Origin: Methanocaldococcus sp. FS406-22
GTDB taxonomy: Archaea > AGJL01 > Methanococci > Methanococcales > Methanocaldococcaceae
Direction: 5' to 3'
DNA: 64,000 nt
Assembly: GCF_000025525.1 (NCBI RefSeq)
Contig: NC_013887.1
Span: 878,729 to 942,728, forward strand
Each line of letters starts with the position of its first letter. Position 1 is the first letter of the stretch. The translations under genes and the position numbers were made by a program. This document shows positions 51,943 to 61,997 of the stretch, piece after piece. The notes beneath the pieces are model-generated. The model saw only the letters and a program-made list of their open reading frames with translations. It searched no databases and was not told the DNA's origin.

Positions 51943-53124
51943 TTACTGTTTTAACCACCTATCTAAAGTTATCTCTTCCCTATACCACTCTACTTTTTGT
52001 GGTTTAAATGAAATCTTTCCATACTCCCCTCCACCACCTGGATAGATATATATTTTTCCTCTTCTAAACAGATTAATGGTTTCTGCCACTTTTGGATGAA
52101 TCTTAGCTAATTCCTCAATATCTGCGTTTATTAAAACCTCAATTTCATTCCCATATTTTTTAATAAACTCTTCCCATAAGCTTTGAACAGCCTTTGTAAA
52201 TATCCCTTTGCCTATAGTTAAGCTAATCATCTCAGCTAATGGAATCAGCTTATAATATGGAGGTCTAAATTCTGGATGCTCTATCTTCCCATCACTCAGC
52301 TCTTCAACTCTACTTAAAACTCCCTTTTTTATGCTTCCTCCACACTTTGGACATTTCCAATTATATTTCTTAGCATCTTCCAACTTAAACCTTGTATGGC
52401 ATTTTGAACAGGCGGTTAAATGATATTTTCCCAATTTTGGGTCTAATCCATAATTAGCCACTATTTTATTATGTTTTATTGCTTTTTTGATTTGTTCAAA
52501 GTTATCCTCAACTCCTCCAATATAATCAACCTCTATCTGGTTAAATTCTCTTCCCAATCTATGAGGATGATATGAATGGGCATCAGAATTTGATAAAAAT
52601 GGTAAATCTCTCAACTCTGGAATCATATCCGCCATATCAGTATCTGCCGATAAACCGAGTTCTACAAAGTCAGGTTTTTTGTTATAGCAGTCGTATATTG
52701 AATCAAATGACTTATATATTGAAGTCCATGGAGTAAAGGCGTGGGCAGGCCCTATTAAGCCATCAACATCTCTAACAATTTCTAAAAGCTCAGCTCCACC
52801 AATAGATACTCTCGGCCTTCCCTCTTTATCAATATCCTTAGAGTATTTTTTTAAAACCTCTCTAAGCTCTTCAACCTTACTTATTGAAGGCAATAAAATA
52901 AGATGATGAACTCGATTCTTATCTTCAATTTCAGTAGTTAAAATTAGTTCTCTATCTTTATATTGCTTTATCTCTTCCAAATAATCTGGATGTGTGCAAT
53001 CGCCAGTCCCAATGATATTTAATCCCTTTAATTTTCCATACTTTAAAATATTCTCTACATTCATATCCTTAGAAGTCCCACCAGAAAATCTTGAGTGTAT
53101 ATGCAAATCCACATTTGCTATCAT
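51943..53124 (-). CDS. Endonuclease Q (PHP domain, zinc ribbon)
   Basis: The 393-residue protein begins with a PHP metallophosphoesterase domain: ANVDLHIHSRFSGGTSKDMN, IGTGDCTHPDYLEEIK, VELGLSADTDMAD and SDAHSYHPHRLGREF. A zinc ribbon CSKCHTRFKLEDAKKYNWKC then CPKCGGS lies about residues 235-265, and a helical C-terminal domain follows with GGGGEYGKISF. This is the layout of archaeal EndoQ, which nicks DNA 5' to deaminated bases. That function suits a hyperthermophile exposed to base deamination. It converges on ipk. Confidence 0.82.
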   Translation of the reverse strand: MIANVDLHIHSRFSGGTSKDMNVENILKYGKLKGLNIIGTGDCTHPDYLEEIKQYKDRELILTTEIEDKNRVHHLILLPSISKVEELREVLKKYSKDIDKEGRPRVSIGGAELLEIVRDVDGLIGPAHAFTPWTSIYKSFDSIYDCYNKKPDFVELGLSADTDMADMIPELRDLPFLSNSDAHSYHPHRLGREFNQIEVDYIGGVEDNFEQIKKAIKHNKIVANYGLDPKLGKYHLTACSKCHTRFKLEDAKKYNWKCPKCGGSIKKGVLSRVEELSDGKIEHPEFRPPYYKLIPLAEMISLTIGKGIFTKAVQSLWEEFIKKYGNEIEVLINADIEELAKIHPKVAETINLFRRGKIYIYPGGGGEYGKISFKPQKVEWYREEITLDRWLKQ

Positions 53125-53203
53125 TTATATCACCAAAAATTTATAAAAATCTAATAAACCAATTATAAAATTAATCTATTTAAACACTGAATGGGGAGAA
53201 AAC

Positions 53204-54529
53204 ATGGAGATTATAAACTATGAAATATTAAAAAAATATCCTCTCTGCGATAGGTGCTTTGGAAGATTGTACGCTAAGTTATTACATACAACAAACACTG
53301 AAAGAGGTAAGGCATTAAAGTTATATAAAGCTTTGGAACTTGAGGCAAAGATAAAAAAAGCTAAGGAAAAAGGAATAAATTATGAGGAGGAGTTGGAATT
53401 ATTAAAAGCTTTGGCAAGGAGTGGAGTTGATGAAATAAGATTGGAAGATATAGAGGTAGAAAAAGAAAACTGCCCATGGTGTAAAGGCATTTTTAACAAA
53501 CAAAAAATGGAAAAGTTGTTAAATAAGGCGATTGAACTTTTAAAAGAATATGATTTTGATACATTTTTAATTGGAACTCATATCCCAAAAGAGATTAAAG
53601 AGCTTGAAAAAGAGATTGAAACAGAATTTATGGAGAGTATAAAACAGGAATTTGGGAGAGAATTTGGGAAGATGTTAGCTGTTAGGTTGGACAAAGCCCC
53701 AAATAAAGAATATCCAGATATAGTTGTTCATATAAATCCATACACTGAAGAAATCTATCTACAGATAAATCCATTATTTATTAAAGGAAGATATAGAAAA
53801 TTAGTTAGAGGTATTCCACAAACAAGATGGCCTTGCAGAAAGTGTAGAGGAAAAGGTTGTGAGCTATGCAACTACACAGGCAAAAAATATCCAATATCTG
53901 TTGAAGAAATCATTGCTAAACCGTTCTTAGAAGCTACAAAAGGAGTAGATGCAAAATTTCATGGGGCTGGAAGGGAAGATATAGACGTTAGAATGCTTGG
54001 AGATGGAAGGCCATTTGTTTTAGAGATTAAAGAGCCAAAGATAAGAAAAATTGATTTAAATAAAATTGCTGAAGAAGTTAATAAAGATGGTAGGGTAGAG
54101 GTTTTAAACTTAGAGTTTGGTGTTAGAAAGGATAAAGTTATATTTAAAAACACCCCACATAGAAAAACATATAGAGCCTTAGTTGAATGCTCTGATAAAA
54201 TTACTGATGAAGAACTAAAACTCCTTGAAAAAGAGCTTGAAAATAGAACTATCTATCAAAAAACACCAAAAAGGGTTTTACATAGAAGAGCTGATTTAGA
54301 GAGAATCCGTAAGGTATATAAAGTTAAAACCAGTAAAGTAGATGACAATCATTTTGAGATGATTATATATTGTGATGGTGGATTATATATAAAAGAGCTA
54401 ATCAGTGGAGATGATGGGAGAACAAACCCATCTGTCTCATCTATATTAAACAAAAACTGTATATGTAAGGAATTGGACGTTTTAAAAATACACGATAATG
54501 AAGGTGAGAATTATGGTTCAAATGAGTGA
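53204..54529 (+). CDS. pus10: tRNA pseudouridine synthase Pus10
   Basis: The 441-residue protein has an N-terminal CxxC pair ([20 protein letters not shown] with NCPWCKG), a second zinc cluster in [20 protein letters not shown], and the catalytic aspartate in [32 protein letters not shown] is also typical of the C-terminal domain. Pus10 makes pseudouridine 54 and 55 in archaeal tRNA. The gene overlaps the following L21e gene by 17 bases. Confidence 0.93.
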   Translation: MEIINYEILKKYPLCDRCFGRLYAKLLHTTNTERGKALKLYKALELEAKIKKAKEKGINYEEELELLKALARSGVDEIRLEDIEVEKENCPWCKGIFNKQKMEKLLNKAIELLKEYDFDTFLIGTHIPKEIKELEKEIETEFMESIKQEFGREFGKMLAVRLDKAPNKEYPDIVVHINPYTEEIYLQINPLFIKGRYRKLVRGIPQTRWPCRKCRGKGCELCNYTGKKYPISVEEIIAKPFLEATKGVDAKFHGAGREDIDVRMLGDGRPFVLEIKEPKIRKIDLNKIAEEVNKDGRVEVLNLEFGVRKDKVIFKNTPHRKTYRALVECSDKITDEELKLLEKELENRTIYQKTPKRVLHRRADLERIRKVYKVKTSKVDDNHFEMIIYCDGGLYIKELISGDDGRTNPSVSSILNKNCICKELDVLKIHDNEGENYGSNE

Positions 54530-54809
54530 AGGATTTAGAAGAAAAACAAGAAAGAAGTTATCAAAACACCCAAGAGAAAGAGGACTCTACCCAATAACAA
54601 GAGCTTTGAGAGAGTATAAAGAAGGAGAGTATGTGCATATAGTTATAGATCCATCAGTCCATAAGGGAATGCCACATCCAAGATTCCACGGAAGAACAGG
54701 AGTTGTTGTTGGTAAGCAGGGAAGAGCATTTATCGTTAAAGTAAGAGATGGAGGAAAATACAAACAAATCATTGCTTATCCACAACACTTAAGACCTGCT
54801 ACAGCTTAA
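54513..54809 (+). CDS. rpl21e: Ribosomal protein L21e
   Basis: A 98-residue protein: [63 protein letters not shown] 54513 follows GGTGAG inside the pus10 coding end; the frame opens five codons earlier. Large-subunit protein of archaea and eukaryotes. Confidence 0.95.
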   Translation: MVQMSEGFRRKTRKKLSKHPRERGLYPITRALREYKEGEYVHIVIDPSVHKGMPHPRFHGRTGVVVGKQGRAFIVKVRDGGKYKQIIAYPQHLRPATA

Positions 54810-54922
54810 ATTTTTTAATTTCTTGAAATGCTTTAATTATTTTTCCATATAATTCAATTTTGAATGTAACTTTAATGACAAATATAATTTTATTTTTACT
54901 GCATTAAGTTAAGAGGGAGAGA

Positions 54923-55246
54923 ATGATAGGCAAAAAAATCCTTGGAGAGAAATATATAACAGTATCAGAAGCTGCAGATATTATGTATCAGAGAGCTCAA
55001 ATTGGAGAATTATCTTATGAACAGGGATGTGCTTTGGATTATTTACAAAAGTTTGCCAAGTTAGATAAAGAAGAGGCGAAAAAATTAGTTGAAGAATTGA
55101 TATCTTTAGGAGTAGATGAAAAAACAGCAGTTAAAATAGCTGATATTCTACCTGAAGATTTGGATGATTTAAGAGCAATCTATTACAAAAGAGAATTGCC
55201 TGAAAATGCTGAGGAAATCTTAGAAGTCGTTAGGAAATATATCTAA
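54923..55246 (+). CDS. rpoF: RNA polymerase subunit F (Rpo4)
   Basis: A 107-residue Rpb4 homologue: LGEKYITVSEAADIMYQRAQ, GCALDYLQKFAKLDKEEAKK and VKIADILPEDLDDLRAIYYK. It pairs with RpoE' (41579) to form the polymerase stalk. A hairpin-rich repeat element lies between it and the next gene. Confidence 0.93.
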   Translation: MIGKKILGEKYITVSEAADIMYQRAQIGELSYEQGCALDYLQKFAKLDKEEAKKLVEELISLGVDEKTAVKIADILPEDLDDLRAIYYKRELPENAEEILEVVRKYI

Positions 55247-55265
55247 TTTTTTATTGCTCATTTAA

Positions 55266-55441
55266 ATTTGTAGATTTAAATGAAACTTTTAGAAAAAGTT
55301 GAACAAATCCTATGGATTTGTAGCTGGAAAGTTTCACTCTCCATTTCATCAAAAATCTAACACCTCCTCGCTAACGCTCGAAGGTGTAAATTAAGCTGTA
55401 TAGGTTTTATTATTCCAATATATTTGTAGATTTAAATGAAA
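55266..55441. repeat. Second multi-hairpin repeat element flanked by 20-bp direct repeats
   Basis: ATTTGTAGATTTAAATGAAA occurs perfectly at 55266-55285 and 55422-55441, the second copy ending just before the ribosome site of the 55453 gene. The 136-base insert has an AAATCCTATGGATTT palindrome near 55305-55319, TGGAAAGT/ACTCTCCA (about 55325-55343) and ACACCTCC...GGTGT with a GCTAACGCTCG loop (about 55359-55387). The segment 55353-55396 is the reverse complement of about 2609-2657 with few changes. No coding capacity. Confidence 0.75.
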
Positions 55442-55452
55442 GGTGAAATTTT

Positions 55453-56106
55453 ATGGTTAGAGGGCAATATAAAAAAGGAAATGATGAAGGAATGAGATTT
55501 CCTAAAAAAAATAAGCCACAAAAATTTGAAAACTATGCATGGGTCTTAGATTATTTACCTTACGGTTATCCTGACAAACCCGATGAACCAGTAGTTCAAG
55601 GACTTGGAGAATATCAGTTTTTATTAATGGAGATGATTCCAAAACCAAATGTAGATATTGAATTAGGAGAAAGAGTTTATATTGGAAAGGGAAAGAGAGA
55701 TAAGATTGACCATGTTAGAAGAATGATTAAATACGAAAACTTAACACCAACAGCAAAATCTGAGCTTCTATATGTTATAATGGAAGCCGTTAAAATGCAG
55801 GAAGATAGATTTGTAAGATTCTTTAATGAATGCCCACCAATAACTACACGATTACATACTTTAGAATTACTTCCAGAAATTAAAAAGAAGTATATGTGGA
55901 AGATTATTGAAGAGAGAGAAACAAAAAAATTTGAAAGCTTTAAAGATTTTGAAGAGAGAGTTGGAAAAAACCCTGTAAGGATTATAGCTAAAAGAATTGA
56001 AAAAGAGCTTTCAGATGATAAAAAAGATAAATACTACCTATTTGTAAAATGGAAAAAAGGGATTATATTGAATGAAGATAATATGACTTTCTACCTAAAA
56101 GAATAA
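55453..56106 (+). CDS. DUF655 (COG1491) predicted RNA-binding protein
   Basis: The 217-residue protein has ENYAWVLDYLPYGYPDKPDE, ERVYIGKGKRDKIDHVRRMI and TTRLHTLELLPEIKKKYMWK, then FEERVGKNPVRIIAKRIEKE. This is the COG1491 family, an OB-like domain followed by a helix-hairpin-helix region, predicted to bind nucleic acid. It usually follows rpoF in methanogens, as here, though the two are now parted by the hairpin element. ATG 55453 follows GGTGA. Confidence 0.82.
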   Translation: MVRGQYKKGNDEGMRFPKKNKPQKFENYAWVLDYLPYGYPDKPDEPVVQGLGEYQFLLMEMIPKPNVDIELGERVYIGKGKRDKIDHVRRMIKYENLTPTAKSELLYVIMEAVKMQEDRFVRFFNECPPITTRLHTLELLPEIKKKYMWKIIEERETKKFESFKDFEERVGKNPVRIIAKRIEKELSDDKKDKYYLFVKWKKGIILNEDNMTFYLKE

Positions 56107-56114
56107 AGCTTGGA

Positions 56115-56831
56115 TTAGAGGTGAGTTTTAGCAAACTCTCTTAAATCCCTAAGAGTTCCAAAATTCAGCAAACCAATATCAGTTATTGCTATAACTTCTG
56201 AATCTAAATAATCCTTTTTTATAATTTTGGATGATGCTGAATTGTTAATCAAATCATTTCCCGGAGATAAAGGGTTGAAAGCAGGTAAAACAATATATTT
56301 TTTGTTTAATAAATAAGCTGGAAATTTCATAATTGCTCCAACTTCATCTCTAAGTTTTATTGATGGATGCTCATGCCCCAAAATCCAAAACTTATCTTTT
56401 AATAAATCTTTATCAATATTTAGCTCTTTATCTCCATGGAAAATTAAATAATCATTAATTTCAAAATAATCAAAAATTTCATAGCCAGTTGATGAAATAA
56501 AAGTGTCATGATTACCTTTAATTAAAATAATATTAACATAATCATTCATAAAATCAATGAACTCTTTTAAAAACTTAATTTCTCTTGGATAAGGCTTGAA
56601 GTTATGCTTTACATCCCCATTAATTATTAGATTGTTAATTTTATATTTTTCAATTATATTTAAAGCTTTTTTTATAACCTCATCTTTTTGCAGTAATGGA
56701 AAATTAGCCCCACCTTCACCAAAAAAGACATCAAATCCAATATGTGTGTCAGCTATTATAGCATAATCCTTATAAATTAAACATCTATCAATCGTTATAT
56801 AAAAATCTTTAATTTTGATTTTCTCCTCCAT
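56115..56831 (-). CDS. Metallophosphoesterase (SbcD/MJ0037-like)
   Basis: A 238-residue calcineurin-like phosphoesterase. The metal ligands are visible in [44 protein letters not shown] and [15 protein letters not shown]. Related archaeal proteins are often nucleases or DNA-repair-associated phosphatases; the substrate is unknown. It converges on the DUF655 gene with an eight-base gap. Confidence 0.85.
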   Translation of the reverse strand: MEEKIKIKDFYITIDRCLIYKDYAIIADTHIGFDVFFGEGGANFPLLQKDEVIKKALNIIEKYKINNLIINGDVKHNFKPYPREIKFLKEFIDFMNDYVNIILIKGNHDTFISSTGYEIFDYFEINDYLIFHGDKELNIDKDLLKDKFWILGHEHPSIKLRDEVGAIMKFPAYLLNKKYIVLPAFNPLSPGNDLINNSASSKIIKKDYLDSEVIAITDIGLLNFGTLRDLREFAKTHL

Positions 56832-56895
56832 AAAATCACTTATTAACTTTTAGTTAATTTAAATTTTGAAAATAGAAAGAAAAAGAGAAGAAGCT

Positions 56896-57357
56896 TTATG
56901 CCTGCTCGACCAACAATCTTGCTGTTTCTGGTGTGTATCTCCAATCTGCTGGTAAAACTCCTCTTGACTTGTAGTATTTAACTAATCTTCTAATCTTTGA
57001 TTCAATTAACTGCAAACCTCTCTTTGAGTGCAAGTCTTTTGGGTGCTGTTCTAAGTGTTTTCTTAAGTTAACAGCTCTTCTCATTAAGTTTAATAAATCT
57101 TCTGGAACTTTTGGATATAAACCGTGTTCTTTCATTATCTTACTGATTTTTTTACCAGTAATTAATTTAACATCTGGAATTCCGTAGGTGTCTCTTAATA
57201 TCAAACCAATCTGTGCTGACTGATAACCTTTCTTAGCTAACTCTACTACTAACTGCTCTACTTGCTCCGGTGTGTATTGGACCCATTCAGGAACTTCCTT
57301 CCTGACGGGTCTCTTTGAACCGGAGCGACCTCTTTTTCTTGCGTGCATTCTTGCCAT
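56896..57357 (-). CDS. rpsO: Ribosomal protein S15 (S13e family)
   Basis: The 153-residue protein: [40 protein letters not shown], and the S15 signature [23 protein letters not shown] 57357 fits the GGGTGAT site; the frame opens nine codons earlier. Small-subunit protein. Divergent from sufC. Confidence 0.95.
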   Translation of the reverse strand: MARMHARKRGRSGSKRPVRKEVPEWVQYTPEQVEQLVVELAKKGYQSAQIGLILRDTYGIPDVKLITGKKISKIMKEHGLYPKVPEDLLNLMRRAVNLRKHLEQHPKDLHSKRGLQLIESKIRRLVKYYKSRGVLPADWRYTPETARLLVEQA

Positions 57358-57537
57358 TTTATCACCCGATGGTCGCCAGTCCAAAGAGACCAGGACTTTT
57401 GGTTTTTAATTTTTTTATTGATTTTATTATTTTTTATTCTTTGGGAATGGTAATCTTTTTATTGCATAAGCTATTAAAATATATCCGCTTTTAATGAACA
57501 TTCACAAAAGACCTATTTATAATTTTTGGTGAGTATC

Positions 57538-58281
57538 ATGTTATTAAAGGTAGAGGATTTGCATGTTTATAGAGGGAACAGAGAGATTTTAAAGGGCGTA
57601 AATTTAGATATAAAGGAAAATGAGATTCATGCTATTATAGGACCGAATGGAGCAGGAAAATCAACGTTAGCTTACACAATAATGGGAATTTCAGGCTATA
57701 ACCCAACTAAAGGAAGAATTATATTCAAAGGCGTTGATATAGCAGATAAAAGCATTACTGAGAGAGCGAGAATGGGGATGACTTTAGCTTGGCAGGAACC
57801 AGCAAGATTTGAGGGTATTAAAGTGAGAAATTATTTAATGCTTGGAATGAATGAAAAATATAAGAAAGACAGAAAAACTGCAGAAGAAAAAATTAGAGAA
57901 GCATTAAAATTGGTTAATTTAGACCCAGATAAGTATTTAGATAGATATGTTGATGAAACATTGAGTGGAGGAGAGAGAAAGAGGGTAGAGTTGGCATCAA
58001 TTATATGTATAGAGCCAGATTTGGCTATCTTGGACGAGCCAGATAGTGGGATAGATATTGTGTCATTTGATGAAATTAAGAGAGTTTTTGACTACTTAAA
58101 AGAAAAAGGATGCTCTTTATTGGTTATCACCCATAGAGAAGAATTGGCTGAACATGCTGATAGAGTCTCTTTAATTTGTGCTGGAGAGATTATAAAGAGT
58201 GGAGATCCAAAAGAAGTTGGAGAGTTTTATAAAAAAGAGTGTGGAAAATGCTACAAAAAAGTTCCAGAAGAAAAAGAATAA
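57538..58281 (+). CDS. sufC: SufC-type ABC ATPase
   Basis: The 247-residue ATPase has Walker A AIIGPNGAGKSTLAYTIMGI, the ABC signature TLSGGERKRVELASIICI and Walker B DLAILDEPDSGIDIVS. MTLAWQEPARFEGIKV is typical of SufC. It energises Fe-S cluster assembly with SufB/D. ATG 57538 follows GGTGAG. Its partner SufB/D begins 18 bases downstream. Confidence 0.92.
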   Translation: MLLKVEDLHVYRGNREILKGVNLDIKENEIHAIIGPNGAGKSTLAYTIMGISGYNPTKGRIIFKGVDIADKSITERARMGMTLAWQEPARFEGIKVRNYLMLGMNEKYKKDRKTAEEKIREALKLVNLDPDKYLDRYVDETLSGGERKRVELASIICIEPDLAILDEPDSGIDIVSFDEIKRVFDYLKEKGCSLLVITHREELAEHADRVSLICAGEIIKSGDPKEVGEFYKKECGKCYKKVPEEKE

Positions 58282-58299
58282 AAATCCCAGAGGGGGAAA

Positions 58300-59250
58300 A
58301 TGAGTATCAAAGAGGAGTTAATGAAGATAATTGAAGCAATTAAATACACCTCTGAAAAACCTGAGGAAATTGTTCATGGTAAAGGGCCAAGAATAATCGT
58401 CAAAGAAAGCAAAATTATAGATGTTCAAGGAGATGAAGGGATAATATTAGAAGGTAGAGAAGAAGATGGAAAGATAAAAGCAAAAATTATTGTTAAGAAG
58501 GGACATAAATTTAAATACCCAATCCACATGTGCTTTGGAATCACTGAAGAAAATATATCTCAAATCATAGATGTTGAGATTATCTTAGAGGAGGATAGCT
58601 CTATCTCATTGATGTCTCACTGCTCATTTCCAAAAGGTAGGGGAATTAAGCATATAATGAACGGTATCATAAAGATTGGCAAGAATGCAAAATTCTCTTA
58701 TAATGAATTCCACTATCATGGGATGGATGGGGATATTTTAGTTAAACCAACTGTAAAGGTTGAAATTGAAGAGGGAGGCATTTATATCTCAAACTTCACA
58801 TTAACTAAGGGGAGGATAGGAACTTTAGACATAGAGCAAGAGATTATTGCCAAAAAAGATGCAATAATTGACATAACCACAAGAACCTATGCAATAAAAG
58901 AGGATGTTGTTAAGGTTAATGAAGTTGTTAAGCTAAATGGAGAAAATGCAAAATGCATTATAAAGAGTAGAGGAGCGGCGATGGATAACTCCAAAATAAG
59001 CTTAAAACTAAAGATTGAAGGAAATGCACCATACAGCAAAGGACATATTGACTGTGCTGAAATAGTTAAAGGACAGGCAGAGGTTGAGTCAATCCCAATA
59101 GTTGTTGTTAGAGATGATAGAGCAAGAATAACCCATGAGGCAGCAATAGGAAGCGTTGATAAAAAGCAGTTAGAGACATTGATGGCTAAGGGATTAGATG
59201 AAGATGAGGCAACTGAAATAATAGTTAAAGGAATGATAGGTGATTTATAA
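58300..59250 (+). CDS. SufB/SufD-family Fe-S assembly scaffold
   Basis: A 316-residue beta-helix protein of the SufBD family: ISLMSHCSFPKGRGIKHIMN, KFSYNEFHYHGMDGDILVKP, and the C-terminal RITHEAAIGSVDKKQLETLM, followed by ARG-type EDEATEIIVKGMIGDL. It is shorter than bacterial SufB (about 480), as usual in methanogens that have only SufC and one SufBD. It forms the scaffold complex with SufC for making clusters, which this organism needs in quantity for hydrogenases. Confidence 0.92.
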   Translation: MSIKEELMKIIEAIKYTSEKPEEIVHGKGPRIIVKESKIIDVQGDEGIILEGREEDGKIKAKIIVKKGHKFKYPIHMCFGITEENISQIIDVEIILEEDSSISLMSHCSFPKGRGIKHIMNGIIKIGKNAKFSYNEFHYHGMDGDILVKPTVKVEIEEGGIYISNFTLTKGRIGTLDIEQEIIAKKDAIIDITTRTYAIKEDVVKVNEVVKLNGENAKCIIKSRGAAMDNSKISLKLKIEGNAPYSKGHIDCAEIVKGQAEVESIPIVVVRDDRARITHEAAIGSVDKKQLETLMAKGLDEDEATEIIVKGMIGDL

Positions 59251-59259
59251 AAATTTTTT

Positions 59260-59317
59260 GGCGATGATGACAATTTCGCTAGCTGATTTTTGTGATGACT
59301 ACTCCCGCAGCTGAGCC
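59260..59317 (+). ncRNA. C/D box sRNA with two guides
   Basis: A 58-base RNA between the convergent genes sufB/D and tfrA. Box C is GATGATGA (59263-59270), box D' is CTGA (59283-59286), box C' is GTGATGA (59292-59298), box D is CTGA (59311-59314), and the ends GGC/GCC pair. The D' guide is CAATTTCGCTAG (59271-59282) and the D guide is CTACTCCCGCAG (59299-59310). Both are 12 bases, the standard archaeal spacing. The D' guide is complementary to UAGCGAAAUU and the D guide to GCGGGAGUA, both of which (from memory) lie close together in domain IV of 23S rRNA. By the five-nucleotide rule the methylated bases would be the C of UAGCG and the third base (G) of GCGGGAG. Confidence 0.9.
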
Positions 59318-59324
59318 AAACTTT

Positions 59325-60947
59325 TTAAAGATTTTTTATCCATTCATCAACATCATAGTCCAACTTCTCAAACCACATCTTTTTGCCTTTTATAATTATG
59401 TTTCCTCTCCATTCTTCCTTTGTTTCTGGGAAATCTTCCCTATAATGAGCTCCTCTGCTCTCCTCCCTATATAAGGCAGATTTTGTAACTAACTTAGCAA
59501 CAACAACCATGTTTTTTAACTCAAAGTATTTCTGCAAATCAATAATTCCATTAATTTTGACATCGTTTAAGTTTTTCTCAATATCATCAATTTTTTCTAA
59601 AGCTTTTTTTAATCCTTCCTCGTTTCTAATAATGGATACATAATCCCACATAGTCTTTTTTAAACCCTCAATTAAGTTATAGATATTTAAATCCCCTTCT
59701 AAGCTTTTTATCTCTTCCAGTATTTTGGCAATATCTTCTTCCACATCAATATTATCAAACTCATTATTTTCAACAAATTCCTTAGCTGATTTTCCAGCAA
59801 TTGAGCCAAAGACCTGAGTATCTGCTAAGGCATTGCCTCCCAATCTATTAGCCCCATGAACTCCTCCTGTAACCTCTCCACATGCAAATAATCCAGCTAT
59901 GTTGGTTTCACACCTCTCATTAATCCTTAAACCACCCATAAAGTGATGAGCAGTTGGAGAAACAATCATCGGCTCTTTTCTAATATCAACCCCTACTCTC
60001 AAAAATTGCTTTAACATTGTTTCTAACCTTTTCTCAATAACTTCATCTGGCAGATGGGAGACGTCTAAATAAACCCCTCCATTAACTCCTCTTCCCTCTT
60101 GAATCTCTCTATAAATAGCTCTTGCAACAACATCTCTTGTTGATAATTCCATTCTTTCCTTATCATATCTTGCCATAAATCTTTCTTTATTTTTGTTATA
60201 TAAAATTCCTCCTTCTCCTCTAACCGCCTCTGTAACCAAAATTCCTGTTCCTACCATTCCTGTTGGATGGAATTGAACCATCTCCATGTCTATAAGCTCA
60301 ACTCCTTCATTATAAGCTATAGCAAAACCATCTCCAGTCTTTTGTATTGGATTTGATGTTATAGGATAGAGTTGCCCAGCTCCTCCAGTTGCCAATATAG
60401 TTGCCTTAGCAAATATTGGGAATATCTCTCCAGTCTTTAAATCTAAAAATATTGCTCCATAGCATCTGTTATCTTTAACAATCAACTTTATTGCCATAAC
60501 TTCTTCTAAAATCTTAATCCTTTCAAATTTTGAGATATATTCCATTAAACCTCTCATTATCTCGTGTCCTGTTCTATCTCCACAGTAGCAAGTTCTATTA
60601 AATGATTGCCCACCAAATGGTCTTTGAGCTATAAATCCCTCCTTATCCCTATCAAACAAAGCCCCAAACTTTTCTAAGTTTAAAAGTTCTTTTGGAGAGT
60701 TTTTAACTAAAATCTCCACTAATTTTGGATTATTTATAAATCCTCCACCTTTCACTGTATCATAAAAATGCTTTTTAAAGCTATCATTTGGGTTAAAAAC
60801 AGCGTTATATCCACCTTCAGCCATAACTGTGCATCCACTTTTTCCAAATAATCCTTTAACGGCTATTATAACATTCTTATCTCTGCATTCTATTGCTGCC
60901 CTTGCAGCGGCTCCTCCTCCACCTATAATTAGAATATTAGTTTTCAT
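59325..60947 (-). CDS. tfrA: Thiol:fumarate reductase subunit A (flavoprotein)
   Basis: A 540-residue fumarate reductase/succinate dehydrogenase flavoprotein. The FAD-binding MKTNILIIGGGGAAARAAIE, the active-site TVMAEGGYNAVFNPND, RPFGGQSFNRTCYCGDRTGH, and LATGGAGQLYPITSNP are present; the C-terminal ESRGAHYREDFPE is diagnostic. In methanogens TfrAB reduces fumarate with coenzyme M and B thiols for biosynthesis. ATG 60947 follows GGTGAT. TfrB is not in the window. It lies downstream of frhB on the same strand (MJ0033 by memory). Confidence 0.9.
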   Translation of the reverse strand: MKTNILIIGGGGAAARAAIECRDKNVIIAVKGLFGKSGCTVMAEGGYNAVFNPNDSFKKHFYDTVKGGGFINNPKLVEILVKNSPKELLNLEKFGALFDRDKEGFIAQRPFGGQSFNRTCYCGDRTGHEIMRGLMEYISKFERIKILEEVMAIKLIVKDNRCYGAIFLDLKTGEIFPIFAKATILATGGAGQLYPITSNPIQKTGDGFAIAYNEGVELIDMEMVQFHPTGMVGTGILVTEAVRGEGGILYNKNKERFMARYDKERMELSTRDVVARAIYREIQEGRGVNGGVYLDVSHLPDEVIEKRLETMLKQFLRVGVDIRKEPMIVSPTAHHFMGGLRINERCETNIAGLFACGEVTGGVHGANRLGGNALADTQVFGSIAGKSAKEFVENNEFDNIDVEEDIAKILEEIKSLEGDLNIYNLIEGLKKTMWDYVSIIRNEEGLKKALEKIDDIEKNLNDVKINGIIDLQKYFELKNMVVVAKLVTKSALYREESRGAHYREDFPETKEEWRGNIIIKGKKMWFEKLDYDVDEWIKNL

Positions 60948-61113
60948 TTTTATCACCAAAAAATAGGATACTCTCTTTAATATTTAAAACTTATAAATCA
61001 AAAAAATATTTTCTAATTGATTATTGAATTGATTATTGATTATTGATTAAAATAGTTCAATAAAAAAGCCATAAAATAAAAAGAAAAATAGTATTATTTA
61101 GCATTTAGTGTTT

Positions 61114-61962
61114 TTAGTAAGGCACTGGTAGTCCGAGCTCTTTCCTATGCTCAATTTCCTTCATGTTCTTCTCTTTTTTCTGTAATGCTAATTTTTCAAC
61201 TAATCCTAGTCCTGGTTTAACTTCTTCTATCGGTTTAACTTCTAAGTAACCATCTTCAACCATTTTGTTGAATATTTCCTCTCCCTTAGCAGTTCTTATA
61301 AACACTGTACTCCATCCGTCTGGGCTTCCAACTGAACCTGTTGAAATATCTGCCAACTCTGCTGTATAATCTGTACAAACGTGGCAGGCTATTTGCTCGT
61401 AAGGGTGGGTTTCTTTTAATTTAATTGCTTTTGTCTCTCCCCATCTTGTATAAACCCAGAACTTACCCTTTCCAATATCCATCTTAACAACATCTTCCAT
61501 TTTAACTCCGCAGTGTTCTTCAACAATTAACTTTAAACCATTATATGGGAAGTTCTCCATACAGAAAATTCCAATAATCAAAGCAATCTTGTCTGGGACA
61601 TGCCTAAATCCAACTGGATATTTCATCAATTTTCTAACAGCCCTAACTTGGCATGGTGTTCCAACAACTCCAATCTTTTCACAGCCGTATTCTCTAACAG
61701 CACTCTTTAATACTGAAATATTAGGGCAGACAGTATATTTTGTTCCTGCAGCCTCTAAAACCTCCTCTGGTGTTGTAGCAACTTTTGGAACTGCTTTAAA
61801 CTCCCCAGCATTATCTGCAACGATAACTCCATCTAATAAGTTGTTTTCTAAACCATAAATAAAAGCTGTTGAAACAATTCCCCCATCTTGTGCTTTCTTT
61901 AAAACTTCTTTTAATGTACTTCTTGCTGAAACTACTTTTTTATAAGCTCCAAAAGGATTCAT
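61114..61962 (-). CDS. frhB: Coenzyme F420-reducing hydrogenase beta subunit
   Basis: A 282-residue F420-binding flavoprotein. [20 protein letters not shown] and [20 protein letters not shown] (FAD site) are typical, as are [16 protein letters not shown] and the cysteines in [20 protein letters not shown] that bind a cluster. It carries electrons from FrhG to F420. The start is ATG 61962 behind GGGGTGG. The operon order on the minus strand is frhA-frhD-frhG-frhB. Confidence 0.95.
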   Translation of the reverse strand: MNPFGAYKKVVSARSTLKEVLKKAQDGGIVSTAFIYGLENNLLDGVIVADNAGEFKAVPKVATTPEEVLEAAGTKYTVCPNISVLKSAVREYGCEKIGVVGTPCQVRAVRKLMKYPVGFRHVPDKIALIIGIFCMENFPYNGLKLIVEEHCGVKMEDVVKMDIGKGKFWVYTRWGETKAIKLKETHPYEQIACHVCTDYTAELADISTGSVGSPDGWSTVFIRTAKGEEIFNKMVEDGYLEVKPIEEVKPGLGLVEKLALQKKEKNMKEIEHRKELGLPVPY

Positions 61963-61997
61963 CCTATTCCACCCCAAAAAAATTATTATTTTATTAT

